A stretch of 64,000 nt of DNA, from contig JXTC01000354.1 of assembly GCA_002914845.1 (NCBI GenBank), positions 145,213 through 209,212 on the forward strand, written 5' to 3'. Position 1 is the stretch's first letter, and the number at the start of each line of letters is the position of its first letter. Under the pieces are notes generated by a model that made no database searches, had not been told where the DNA came from, and saw nothing but the letters and a program-made list of their open reading frames with translations. Position numbers and translations under genes: made by a program. Source of the stretch: Trema orientale (Eukaryota; Streptophyta; Magnoliopsida; Rosales; Cannabaceae). This document shows positions 35,795 through 49,000 of this stretch, piece by piece.

Positions 35795-36395
35795 GTTTTT
35801 TTTTTTCCAATTTTTTCCTTTAGGTTATTTTGATGATATTTCTTTGTGTGTGTTTTTAATTATATATTTCTAATTAAATTTTTTTTTAAAAATGCGGTGG
35901 CACCTGGACCACCGGCCAGCCGCTATCGGTATATTTTGTTTGTCGTCGTCAAAAGGGGGATTCCATATCTCAAACGTTCATCACACGATCTCTCTCGCTA
36001 TCAGTAATTATAGCTTTGTACGATATTAAAAACTTTCTATATATACCAATTTATATATGGAAATGTTACCCTAATTAGCCACGTGTATATATATATATAT
36101 GAAGACGTAGTATTAGATAATACTTAAGTTTAAGCCCCTATTATTAATTTATTACCTTTTACCGCACACCGACTAACCTAAATGTACATAATATAACATA
36201 ATAATAATAATATATTTATCAAAAAAAAATGTATATAATATAATATACGTGCGCTTGGGAATGTCTGATTGTCCTGCACAATGCGCCGGACAAGCTAGCG
36301 GTATATCCGACCTTCCTGAAATTCTTTCGAGTATGGATTTAAGAAATTAACTTAGTTACGTTAATTCATTGTTTGACATAGATGGACACATATAT

Positions 36396-36504
36396 NNNNN
36401 NNNNNNNNNNNNNNNNNNNNNNNNNNNNNNNNNNNNNNNNNNNNNNNNNNNNNNNNNNNNNNNNNNNNNNNNNNNNNNNNNNNNNNNNNNNNNNNNNNNN
36501 NNNN
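36396..36504. other. Assembly gap of 109 N
   Basis: The run of N interrupts AT-rich non-coding DNA. Any reading frame crossing it is meaningless. Confidence 1.
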
Positions 36505-39500
36505 GATTGACAACTATATATATATCCGTATATGCCATCTTACGCTTCATACCTCATTTGATTCTGCTCCCTTGTTGTGTTTCAGATATTATACGTACTT
36601 TGTACTCCTTTTAAAAAAAAAAAAAAAAGTACTTCCTAATTTTTGTCTCTTTTTCCTCCAACACCAACCAAAGGATTTTCACCTACGTAACGTGTTTATG
36701 TCGGTGCGACGCCGTATCGATTCTTACTTTTATACCACTACATGAGTCAAATTCATAACGTCATACGAAATTTAATCGAACAAGTACTTCTATTTCTCCA
36801 GCCGCAAATCTTACAGACTTAGACTAAGGGATCGGTACTAGGGGCGAGGCTTAGGCAGTTAGGCTTAACTATTATCTTGAGAGTTGGAGTGGTTCTTTTC
36901 TTTCTTTTTGATAAAGAGATTTGGAGTGGTTCTGTTTAACCAATTGGCACTGCAATATCTACAGTTGATGACAAAATGGGTCCAAGTGAATTTTGTTGCC
37001 TTGTGCGCCCACTTGCTGCACTTTTCAACCACGTGCTTAAAACCCTATATCGACTCATCAGGGGGGAAGATTAAATGAAATACTCTTCTATCACGAGTAA
37101 TGTGATGCGAAATTCTCTTTTGAATAATGCTAAGAGTACTCATCTTCTTAAAAAAATGTATTAAATGATGTGATATACATTATTTATGTTATGTCATGTT
37201 TTAGAATAAGAGATCGCTATACTATTTACACATACAGAGGTTGGGAGACCCATTATAAACTTTATATATGGACCTTAGATTGACTCTATTAATATATATA
37301 TATACACGGTGTCGAGCCTATGGTTTTCTTTAGCATTTTCCTACTATTTAGGAACAATTATAGTACCAACTTCCCCTTAGTTTTGGATAAACTAATGTTA
37401 ATCTACTTTGGGTTTATGAAATTGATAAAAGGGTGTTCTATTGCCATATCCTTTTCTTCTCTCCATAATCCTTTTCTAAATAGACCTTTCATAAAAGTTT
37501 AAATTTTTTCAAATTTTTTTTCATACAAATTTCATTTTTCATTAAGTACAAAAATGTCCATTACATATTAATATTCTGAAATATTTATTTTCCCACCTGC
37601 ATTACTTTACTTTACTATCCATTAGCTTTTAAAATCCAACCTTTTATCTTCTCTATTTTTTATTCTTCAAGATATTGATGTATATTCCTCCTATGTAAAT
37701 GGTCAACAAAGAAAATAAATGAGTTTTTATTTTTATTTTTTTAAAGAATATTACGAAAAAAAGAAAAAATCAGAATCAATGGCATAATGAACCTTTTTTT
37801 TTAATAAGAACAATTTTATTTTTATTTAAAGTAAAGCATATATGATGTAAACAATGGAGAATAAGCAAAATATTCGTTATTCTTATTTAAAAAAAAAAAT
37901 ATCTGAGAGAAGAATGGAGATTGTGATAACAAAAGAAGAAGAAGAAGAAGACAAATGACAATAAAAATGTTGTGCAAAATAAAAAATAACAACAAATCTG
38001 ATTTCCTACTCTTATAAACACAAAATAAGATTCCTAAGCAGAAACACAAAATAAGAAAATATATATAAAACAATATTAATTTTTCTTTTAAAAAAAATCA
38101 CCATATTAACGTGAAAATAATACATGAAATCAAAACTTTATTATCTCATTTTATTTAGTTTATTAATCTATATTTGGTTATAAAAATTGAATTGTGTAAT
38201 TGATCTGTTAATATTTTTGACATATTTTTATATTATTTTACTGAATAAGGTAAATTTGAAGGGTGAGCTAAGAGATAAGATTTTTTTAACTAATTTCGTA
38301 TGATAGTATTTAGGTCAATATTGTCACCCTTGATAAAATGTTCATGTAATATTTCAGCTTATAAATGCATCCACCCATGAGTCAAAAAAAAAAAAGAAAA
38401 AAGAAAGCAAGCAAAAGTGCCTTAGTTAAAACTTAAAATGTAAATATTATGCACAAAAACAAAGCAAGACAAACGACTTTTTCCTATCGTTCTCTCGCCA
38501 TAGACTGCCAGTGTCAGGCTGTCAGCCATGAGTGGAGGGGAGAGTTTTCACTTTCATTTTTTCTACTTTTTGTATTTCTTTTAAAATTCAATTAGGTCCG
38601 AATTATTATGTTGACTTTTGACTAAGGGTATTTTTGCCTTTTTTTGTTTTAACTTTGACTCATGAACGGACGATAGGATTCTGTCATTTTTAGAAGGGGA
38701 ACAAATTAAGGTGAATTGTTTAATTTAGCCACAACAGAATAGAAGTTTTTGCAACTATATATCCCTACTTCTAATCAGAATTATTATCTCTTATGATGCA
38801 AAAAATGTTCAGTACAGTCTTTGTAATTACTCAACGTGAGTTTAAAAATGTGTAAAAATTATATACATATATATATATGTATATAGTTAATGATGCATGA
38901 AGCACGCACTGAGAACGAGGCCGATCAGTTGTCCAAAATGACCATAATTAATTTGTGCAAAATAAGAACAATTTAGTAGAGCAGATGATTATTTATATAT
39001 AATATATATCGATAATTGATAGTAGTGCATCAAAAGTGGAAAGATGCATGAAGAGGGAACCAAAGTCAAAAGTAACAGCAGAGTTATATATATTAATAAG
39101 GACTGAAGGGGACATATATGTAACGCATTGCGGCGCTTCAAGTTTTACTCCATGGCCGGAGCTTGTTACACCATTTTTGGTATTAGATGGTCGTTTTAAA
39201 CAAATAGATACAATTCACTTAAAATGTACCTCTCAGTCTCAAGATATTGACTACTCATTCTAAGCCAGCTAGCTTACATACAATTAATGGGGCCCGCCAG
39301 GGGCTGGGTTGAGCATGAAAAAACGGTGATGTAGCTAGTTACTTCTTCTAGATGTTTATTGATGATTTAAATCTAAGGATCAGTATTCGGCCGAGTTGCA
39401 TGCCTAGAAAAAAAAAGACAATGATCTAAATTGGTTAACATCCTCGCTGACCTTTGTATATGAGATTGTCAACGAAATAAAAAACAATATATTTGACAGT

Positions 39501-39667
39501 GTGAACCCTTCTGAATTATGCATGGTTATTAGTAGATAATTGAAATACGTTACTGGACTCGGCTCTTGTGAGTCGCAAGTCAATTAAGTGTGAACCTGCT
39601 ACTCATGAATGTTAACCGATAGGTAATATCAACTTTTTGGTAGGTATATACGGTTTACAGATATATA
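36505..39667. other. Non-coding AT-rich intergenic DNA
   Basis: No gene is supported. A 75-codon plus-strand frame at 39036-39263 has a fairly even composition but no recognisable domain. Confidence 0.5.
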
Positions 39668-39676
39668 TATATATAT

Positions 39677-39916
39677 GGTTGCCAATTCAGTAGGTATTTT
39701 TTTTTAACCTATGTGTAGGTATTTTTTTTTAACCATTAGATTATCATCTAATGGTGATCCAACGACTATAATGATGTATAAGAAAAGACATGCATCATTA
39801 ATGTTATTTCTCTTTCTTATTTTTCAATATAAAAAATTGTGCAAAAAAAAATTTTATTGATCAAATTGATACCTATGCATAGGTAAAAAAAAAAAATACC
39901 TACTGAATTGGTGCCC
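39677..39916. mobile_element. MITE with inverted repeats of about 40 bp
   Basis: The ends GCCAATTCAGTAGGTATT (from about 39681) and the complement of AATACCTACTGAATTGGT (to about 39912) are inverted repeats that continue through a T-run and CCTATGTGTAGGTA. The element sits in a TA repeat, so the flanking TATATATAT copies cannot prove a target duplication. There is no coding sequence. Confidence 0.8.
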
Positions 39917-40909
39917 TATATATATATATATATACATACATATTGTAGGAAAAATGTTCGGTAGACATCTCATGTGTCGTTTATTGTAAGACATATTTAA
40001 TTTCATGGTAAATGCATGAAGTTAATTTGTAAGAAATATTTTGTTTATTTGTTGTATACTCCAATTTTTTAGGATGCTAAATTTACCATTGGAGATAGAG
40101 AACATCTTCAATACGTATGTTATATATATACTATCCCAATATCAAATTTTAACATTTGCTTCAATAGTTTACAATATCGCCAGTATTATAATATAGCAGT
40201 TACTCAAATATTTTATCTTTTTACTTTTTAAAATTTTCTGATTATTTAGATCTAAAACTTATTAATATTTTATTCTCATTAAGAAATGACTGTAATAAAA
40301 TTAGAGTTGGTATATATTATATTACGTTGCTCCTCATATATCTCATAAAACAACTTTAAAAAAGCACACAAAAGATTTTGTAACATTTACGCAATTGTTG
40401 AATTCCAACCCTTCATTTATGTGGGGCACTGATAAGTGTGATTTTGAGCTAGATTTTGATCAATTTCTCTATAATAATTTGTTGATTTTCTTGTCATTTT
40501 TAAGTTTTTATTCTTATTTTTAGGTTTTGTAAGTATTTTCGAAACGTTAGAACAAAAAAGAGCATAAACATAAACGAAACGAGACAAAATGAAGAAACCA
40601 GATGAAAAATAAGCCAGTGCTATGGCACCAACTCTCAGGTACAAACATAAAAAGGCAACAACGGGATGATGTTACGGCACTAGAATTCTAGTTCCGTGAC
40701 ACCAGCTCATCTATACAGAAACTGTCTTTCAACAATTTGGACAAATTTTGACTCTCCAACTTTGAAAAACTACTCCAAAATACTCCTAAACCCTTTTCCA
40801 CTATAAAAAGAACTCTCTAGGTCAAAATTTGAGAGGAAAAGAAGATCAAAAACACTTAGACACTAGAAAAAGAGAGAATTGAGAGGATTGAAGGAGCTCG
40901 TGGAGATCA

Positions 40910-41583
40910 CTTAGAGTTAGAAGTGTCAAAATTAGAGGAAGAACAGGTCGGGCCAAGCCCGGCCTAGAATTTTAAGATGTAGCCCAACCCGACCCGTAGG
41001 CCTGCCGGGCTCCTAGACGGGCCAGGCTGGCTCGGTCGGAACGGGCCAAAACATGTCGGCCCGTTCTTGGCCTAATTTTAAAAATTTTAATAAAAATCCA
41101 AAAAAATTAGATTATTATTTGTATAATTAGTTAAAAATATTAAAATAAAATTTATGAAAAAATGAATAATATGTTGTATTTTTTTTCTATTGATAAAAAT
41201 TTAAAAATAATTAAATAAGCTAAAAGTATATAAATAGAATAGTTGATAAAAAAAAGTTTAAGNAAAAGTTTAAGTATTGGAAAATTATTTAGAATTAGAT
41301 TGAAATTTGAAGGTGTGAAAAAAAAAATAAGAAAATATATATTTATAAGTATTGGAAAAAGTTTGTATCTAAATTTATTTAAAAAAATAAAAAAAAAAAT
41401 TATTTTTGGCGAGCGGGCGGGATTAGCGGGCCGGGCCCTGCCTGACGGGCCTAGACATATAGCCCAACCCGGCCCTAACCTAGGGTCGGGCCGAGCTCGG
41501 GCCCGTTATAATGTGGGCCGGGCCGGGCCGGGCCGTGGGCCGGCTCGTTTGGTCGGGCCCATTTTGACACCTTTACTTAGAGT
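40910..41583. mobile_element. Non-autonomous hAT-type element with GC-rich ends
   Basis: The 8-bp duplication CTTAGAGT (40910-40917 and 41576-41583) flanks 40918-41575. The terminal inverted repeats read TAGAAGTGTCAAAA and TAAAGGTGTCAAAA. Both ends are crowded with GGGCC/GGCCC motifs, while the middle is extremely AT-rich. An 8-bp duplication and GGTGTCAAAA tips are typical of plant hAT elements. No transposase is encoded. A single N at 41263 lies in the middle. Confidence 0.88.
41252..41274. repeat. 11-bp direct repeat around a single N
   Basis: AAAAGTTTAAG occurs at 41252-41262 and 41264-41274 with N at 41263, the same join pattern as at the larger N-marked duplications. Confidence 0.85.
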
Positions 41584-44324
41584 TAGAGTTGGTAATTTTT
41601 CTGCGTAGATCATTGTCCCAGCCTTATATTTGTTCTTTTCCTTTTCATTTTTCTTATTTTTCTGGTTTTATTTTGTATGCATGATTATGAGTATGATGTT
41701 TGATTTTAAGAACATGCTTGGTTAAGTTTTTATTTTGGTTAAGGTCGAATCTCAAGACATGATATGTTAATTTAATTTATTTCAGATTTCAATATGCTGA
41801 TCATTCATACTAAATTAATTATATTCTTCTATGCTTACATACTTATAATGTCTATATTGAATTGTTCGTGTATCCAATTAAATAAATTGATCATAGAAAT
41901 TTATTACTAATTAAAACCTTAGATCCATAATTGTCTAAGTCTTCTAATTGTGAGTAGCAAATTGTGGTTGATTGAATTATATAAGTTATTTGATTGACTA
42001 TAATGAAAACTATGCCCTAGATTAAAAATAATCCGAAATTGTATGATTGTTACCTAGGATTGACCGAATTTTCTATATGTAATGCATTAGTTAGACTAAC
42101 TAAGAGAGCTCATTCGAGGTTATCTAATTAATATAATATAGATAAAAAGCTTATTCTGTCTAGTGAATCTTAAGGAAATAAATAGAGATAGCAGAGTTAA
42201 TTGTTATCTCTGGTCGATTATTTAGAAGAATGACTGACTATAAAATCAATTAGCTAAATTAGTGGAATTATATAGGGTGGATATTAAACCTACAACGAAA
42301 ACTTCTCTATCAATTGATTTTCATTTGTTATTCGATTTTGTTATTACTATTCATTTTAATTTACTAAGTTTAAAACCCCCAACTTGCTAGAACAATTAGA
42401 AATCTTTAGTATTAAGAATAACGTGTTATTAGTAATAGAAGGTACTGAATTAATTTGACCATGAAAAAGATTGTTATCAGCCACATAAATGGAGGGTTGG
42501 GATTGGTCACAATTCACCTAGCAGCCTTCGTGATCCGTTTACTAATTATATGGTATGACTGCTTTAACTATAATTATTGGCTTGTATGTATGCCCAATGT
42601 ATTTTTTATGCCCAAATATGGATAGTTAACTCTTCTCTCAATGCATGAAATTCAAGCGTAACATTCCGGGAAACCCATATTTTAGGGGCGGCAATATGAG
42701 TCAAACACGATAACATGACTCGAAACCCGCACGACATAAACGGGTTTGAGTTTTGCCTAAACGGGTTCGGGTAATTTCGGGTTGACCTGTTTAACTCGTT
42801 TATTAAAGGTGTCATTTTCGGGTTAACCCGTCTAACCTGAAAATGACACGGTTTAACCCGTTTAAAAATAAATTGGTATTTTTATAATTTATACTTGTTT
42901 CATACTTAGGCTTGCCTTTACATATTAGATATTTCTTCAAGCCCAGAATCTCAATAAAGCCCAATCCATTATCTCTAACCCTAGCAATACATTACTAATT
43001 CCATATCTTATTCTTTTTGAGTCTATGATCTCTACTTCTTTAGTTTATTCTACCTGCCGCCACCTTCACTTCCCTTTCTTCATCTCATTCTCTCTAGTAG
43101 ATCTAAGACTCATCTATTCTGAGAGCCCATAGCCAGCCGAGGATGTTGAAAATAAACCCAATGAAGCCAATCGAAACTTCGAGTCTTCCAAGCTTTTTGC
43201 TGACGGCCTAAACCTAGAATAGAGGATTGGCTCTTATTCTTCAATTTTTGTCAATAACATTGGCAACGAGACACACCATCTAGGTCCTTCTACATCCACG
43301 TATGTACCATAATTTTTTTATTTTCTTTCTTTTTTTTTTGGAGATTTTTTATATGATTTCAAGTGAATCTTGAGTGTGGTTGACAGTTGAGTGATTTATT
43401 TTGTGCTAGTACTAAAAGTGATTTGTTTTGTGCTAGTGCTAATTTGTTTTTGAGTTTAGTTTATGATGTTTGGTTTGTCATAAAATAGAGAAATAAAGGA
43501 GAACTAACATCTTTATGATAAAACAATATGATGATTCTTGTTTCTTGAGATATAGATGAGCTGTTATGATTATGTTTTTTCGAGTTATTTAATTGAAAGT
43601 ACTGATTGTAGTTTTCTGGTTATGAAAAATTATTTGCTCAATGAAAGATTATAATATATAGTTTGAATAATAAAACTCAATTATTTGTCAGCATGTGATT
43701 ATATATAGAAAGATTCAATCCATTTTTTTCGAAATAAATCCAATGATGGTGATAAGATAACATTAATTAATAAAGAAACTAGACACTCTATGTTAAAAGA
43801 AAGAAAAAGGTAGAAAAATCACATGGTATTCCTACTGAATAATGAAACTTGAAATTCTGAAGTTGAAAAGCCATGAACAAACTATGAGATGTCTTCTCTA
43901 CCAATGACAAACTAGAACCTCGCCAGAACTCAACCTTTCAAATAGTGCTTGAAGGAAAGCAGAAAGAGGAGCTCCACCCACCAATTCTAGAGACATAATC
44001 TTCTCTTCTGTTAGTTTTTTTTTTTCACAAGGAAATGAAATTCAAAAAAAGCAAAACAGAGAAATCAGATAGCTACAAAGGTTAATTAAATTTTGTTTGA
44101 GATTGATCACAATGATAAAACCAAGATCACTACGTATTATTTAATAATTTATCTTCTTTTCTCGTTCCTTCCTCGCTTTTTTATAACACTACTTATTTTG
44201 GCAGATACAAGACAGCCATCCTACGACACTCTTCATTTGTTTTATGAAAAAAATTAGAAAGATTTAGATAAAGCTTAACACTTAATATAATAATATTCTT
44301 TAGAAGAATAGGTGGCCAGGCCAC

Positions 44325-44638
44325 AAAGTTTAGTCACGTTAATTTGCATGATTATATCATTGTATTACATGATTTATAAGCAATTAATTGAGTCCTTCCA
44401 AATTTTTGATAGGTTAAGATGTTAATGGAGAATGATGTTATAAATCCACCAGGGTGTATAAGAAGTCTTGTTGTTATTCAAAAAGTTTAGTCACGTTAAT
44501 TTGCATAATTATATTACATAGTTGATAAGCAATTAATGGAGTCTTTCCAAATTTTTGATAAGTAAGGATGTTAATGGAGAATGATATCATGAATCTACTA
44601 GGATATATAAGAAGTCTTGTTGTTATTAGAAAGATAAT
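44325..44638. repeat. 157-bp tandem duplication inside the first copy
   Basis: AAAGTTTAGTCACGTTAATTT starts at 44325 and again at 44482. The following sequence is related over the whole unit but with several differences. The second large copy (from 45580) has this unit once. Confidence 0.85.
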
Positions 44639-46023
44639 GCTTACTAGCTGGCCAAGGACGTGAGTCAATCGTTCTTCTAAGGGCCTTTATTTTTTTGCTA
44701 AATATTCAATCAATTTTTTTTCTATTTTAATGTTTAATAATTCCCATATATTAATGTTTAATAATTCTCTTATGTTATTTCCTATATTAACTAAATTAAC
44801 TTTCATGAATGAAGAATAATGAACCGATTAATGTTGACTTGGGTGATGATGAAAGTCATGATGAGTTTGAGTGTGATGCCCAAGATTCTCACATGCATAA
44901 TAAGCCAATAATAAACATGTTCATATTGCATAATAGACATATTATGAAACTAGTGTCAATTTCATGATAAATTACTTAAACTGATTATTAAATGCTTTTG
45001 ATATGTATTATTGTACTAATATTTGTTGAAGTGCTACCATGCAGTGTAAAGGCTCAGTACCCTCAGAGAGAGAGAGTGTGGTGTGTGAAAGGAACAAAGA
45101 ATATATTTATGGATAGTAATACTATATGCACATGCATTAAAATCATGTCTGTTGATAACTTAGTCAAATAGTAGTTTTCGGTAAAATACATTTTTCACGC
45201 TTTTCAAGACCAAATTTACTATGTGTTTAACACGTCAAATCACTTTTATTTAATGTTTAGAACTCATTTCTAGCATTTTCAAAAATGTTGGTTCTAGGTA
45301 AGCACAAGGTGGCAGTCATTGTACTGAATTGGTGTTTAGTTGCACTAAGCTAGCTTAGATTCAGCTTAATCGCGTAATGTCATCTTTGTGAACTCTAATA
45401 ATTAGGCATTGATACTTTGTTTACATTATTAATTAGAATCTAATTGACTTATTTTTATGTTTAATGATTGGTTATGGGGCTAAGTTCCACTAGATTACAA
45501 TAAGATTGGCCATATGGGATTATAGGTCAAAGTATGACTAGTTTTCACCTTCTAAGCTAGGTTTCACCATTTTGGTCTNTAGAAAGATTTAGATAAAGCT
45601 TAACACTTAATATAATAATATTCTTTAGAAGAATAGGTGGCCAGGCCACAAAGTTTAGTCACGTTAATTTGCATAATTATATTACATAGTTGATAAGCAA
45701 TTAATGGAGTCTTTCCAAATTTTTGATAAATAAGGATGTTAATGGAGAATGATATCATGAATCCACTAGGATATATAAGAAGTCTTGTTATTATTAGAAA
45801 GATAATGCTAACTAGCTGGCCAAGGACGTGAGTCAATCGTTCTTCTAAGGGCCTTTATTTTTTTGCTAAACATTCAATCAATTTTTTTTCTATTTTAATG
45901 TTTAATAATTCCCATATATTAATGTTTAATAATTCTCTTATGTTACTTCTTATATTAATGTTTAATAATTCTCTTATGTTATTTCCTATATTAACTAAAT
46001 TAACTTTCAACTTTATGTGTAGA

Positions 46024-46086
46024 ATGAAGAATAATGAACCGATTAATGTTGACTTGGGTGATGATGAAAGTCATGATGAGTTTGAG
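46024..46086 (+). pseudogene. hAT transposase N-terminal fragment before the solo LTR
   Basis: A splice-acceptor-like TTATGTGTAG precedes an ATG at 46024. The frame encodes MKNNEPINVDLGDDESHDEF and a final Glu, an acidic N-terminus, before the LTR begins. The same stretch is present at 44809-44871 in the duplicated block. Confidence 0.65.
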
Positions 46087-49000
46087 TGTGATGCCCAAGA
46101 TTCTCACATACATAATAAGCCAATAATAAACATATTCATATTGCATAATAGATATATTATGAAACTAGTGTCAATTTCATGATAAATTACTTAAACTGAT
46201 TATTAAATGCTTTTGATATATATTATTGTACTAATATTTGTTGAAGTGCTACCATGCAGTGTAAAGGCTCAGTACCCTCAGAGAGAGAGAGAGAGCTTGA
46301 TGTGTGAAAGGAACAAAGAATACATTTATGAATAGTAATACTATATGCACATGCATTAAAATCATGTCTGTTGACAACTTAGTCAAATAGTAGTTTTCGG
46401 TAAAATGCATTTTTTACGCTTTTCAAGACCAAATTCACTATGTGTTTAACACGTCAAATCACTTTTATTTAATGTTTAGAACTCATTTCTAGCATTTTCA
46501 AAAATGTTGGTTCTAGGTAAGCACGAGGTGGCAGTCACTATACTGAATTGGTATTTAGTTACACTAAGCTAACTTAGATTTAGCTTAATCGCGTAATGTC
46601 ATCTTTGTGAACTCTAATAATTAGGCATTGAAACTTTGTTTACATTATTAATTGGAGTCTAATTGACTTATTTTTATGTTTAATGATTAGTTATGGGGCT
46701 AAGTTCCACTAGATTACAATAAGATTGACCATATGGGATTATAGGTTAAAGTATGACTAGTTTTCATCTTCAAAGCTAGGTTTCACCATTTTGGTCTACA
46801 CTTAGGTATATAGGATGGACCAGCAACGTGATGAGTATGCTAAAGATGTTTTAGAGCTGGACACATAGAAAGTAATGAGTAAAATACCCAAAATACCCCT
46901 TAGAATTTAAGGTATGCCATTTCTTAGCCATTAAGTATTGATTTTGGACCAAATCTGGTCATTTCTTTCCTCTTCCTCCCCAGCCATGACTTGAACCACT
47001 CCAGCCACTATCTAAGCTTCTCTCAACTTTCCTTAGCCATATCCAAGAGTTTCCAAATGGTAGAACTCAAGTTGGAGCTCTAGAATGCAAGATAGGTCCA
47101 AACTAGTCAAGGTGAGTCTACTAGTTCTTCTTCTTTAGTGTTGTTTTCTAATTGAAATTCTCCACTTGCTACAACTTAAGTATGAGTTTCTCTAGGTTCT
47201 CTCCTAAAATCAGTTTCAAAGCCTTGTGAGTTAATTTAGTGGAGGTAGAAGGCAAGAGATTCGGTAAAAGCTCAAACTAGTCAAGGTGAGTTCTATGTTG
47301 TTTTTTGAACTTGTAGTTAATTTCTTTTGTTTCAACTCTTAAACTAAAGCTATTATTTGATGAATAATGGTCCTAGAAAATCTTATATATTGTTGGAAAT
47401 ATTAAATTTAAGTGGAGGATTAAAGTTAGACCTAAAGCCCCAAAGTTTAATATTTATGGAGTTTAGTGTTTTCATGTGTAGTAAATTAAGTTTCTATATT
47501 TGTAATCTGATTTCTTAAACCTGGAGTGTATGTTTTATTAATCCTATTATTTATTACACTCATTTGATGGCTGGTTGTGATTTCGTACAAGTATAAAAGT
47601 GGGTTTAAACTTTGTCTAAACCAAAAGGAATTCAAGTGCACCGAAGTTGTTCTAAATGATTCTCTTTGAGGTGTATATGTGGGAATTGGCTTGTGAAATA
47701 TTATTGCAGGTTTAAAATCATGATTTTAATATATGGGAATATCTTAAAAATAGGGGAGGTGCTGTCCAAATATTTTTAAAACTAAATGGTACATTTAGAA
47801 GCAAATGGACTAGTTTTTATGAAAGTAGGTGACATTTTGGTTCATTTTGTGATTAGGCTTCTTTATTTTGTAGAAGTTGTGATTCGGTCTTGTGCTTATT
47901 TTATTTAAGTATGTTACATTGTAGTGATCATCTTAGTGATAAAATTGACATCAGGTCTTCCACACACCTTGCTATAAAGGATACTGATTCTTTCCACTAT
48001 CTTTTCTACCGGACATAAGATAAGTAAAGATTTATTTTAACTGCATTACAAGAACAGTAGTAGATACAAGGTGTTTTCCTACATGCTTATATGTATTATT
48101 TCAATTGTATGTTATTTATATGGTTATTATTTTGTTCATAAAAGACATAAGCATGACATGATCATTTAAGCATGATTTTTAAAGAAGTGAAGTTTTCCAC
48201 ACATTGGTTTTCAAGGAGTACCATTGTACTGATTTTAGGAGATATGTTTTAAGTACAGTGTTTAGTCTGCCTGTGTTGGGTAAGTATAGTTTGCACAGGC
48301 ATCCTTCCTGCATAGGTAGGCACGGCTTACAGATTGTCGGGACTGAGCATTGTACTATGAGATTTATTAGGTGCATTACTTAGTCGGCCTGTATTGGGTA
48401 GGTATGGTTCACATTGGCCATGTGTTTCCTTCCCGCACAGGTGGGCACGGCCTACCGACTGCCGCGATTTTGTAATGTACTCAAGGGCNAAATGGACTAG
48501 TTTTTATGAAAGTAGGTGACATTTTGGTTCATTTTGTGATTAGGCTTCTTTATTTTGTAGAAGTTGTGATTCGGTCTTGTGCTTATTTTATTTAAGTATG
48601 TTACATTGTAGTGATCATCTTAGTAAAAAAATTGACATCAGGTCTTCCACACACCTTGCTATAAAGGATACTGATTCTTTCCACTATCTTTTCTACCGGA
48701 CATAAGATAAGTAAAGATTTATTTTAACTGCATTACAAGAACAGTAGTAGATACAAGGTGTTTTCCTACATGCTTATATGTATTATTTCAATTGTATGTT
48801 ATTTATATGGTTATTATTTTGTTCATAAAAGACATAAGCATGACATGATCATTTAAGCATGATTTTTAAAGAAGTGAAGTTTTCCACACATTGGTTTTCA
48901 AGGAGTACCATTGTACTGATTTTAGGAGATATGTTTTAAGTACAGTGTTTAGTCTGCCTGTGTTGGGTAAGTATAGTTTGCACAGGCATCCTTCCTGCAT

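Larger units (their letters stand above)
40405..42500. mobile_element. Possible 2.1-kb element bounded by inverted repeats
   Basis: CCAACCCTTCATTTATGTGG at 40405-40424 is the near-perfect inverse of 42481-42500 (one mismatch). The match extends inward (CTGATAA) and outward (AATTGT) with gaps. The interior is non-coding and is itself interrupted by the hAT-type element at 40918-41575. The interior could also be read as a TG-starting LTR (TGATAAGTGTGATTTTG at 40430), but no matching end was found. Family and target duplication are unresolved. Confidence 0.5.
44255..46797. repeat. 1.2-1.3 kb tandem duplicate around a single N
   Basis: 44255-45578 and 45580-46797 are homologous end to end, with N at 45579. 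They differ by scattered substitutions, a changed GA microsatellite (near 45068 and 46279), and a 157-bp internal tandem duplication present only in the first copy. Each copy holds the start of the hAT transposase gene and the first 0.7 kb of the nested LTR. The divergence suggests two alleles placed in tandem. Confidence 0.9.

Noticed and set aside
36356..36614. Open frames crossing the N run
   Set aside because: They exist only because N codons are read as open.
39036..39263. 75-codon plus-strand frame
   Set aside because: No conserved motif or gene context; length is within what random AT-rich DNA can give.
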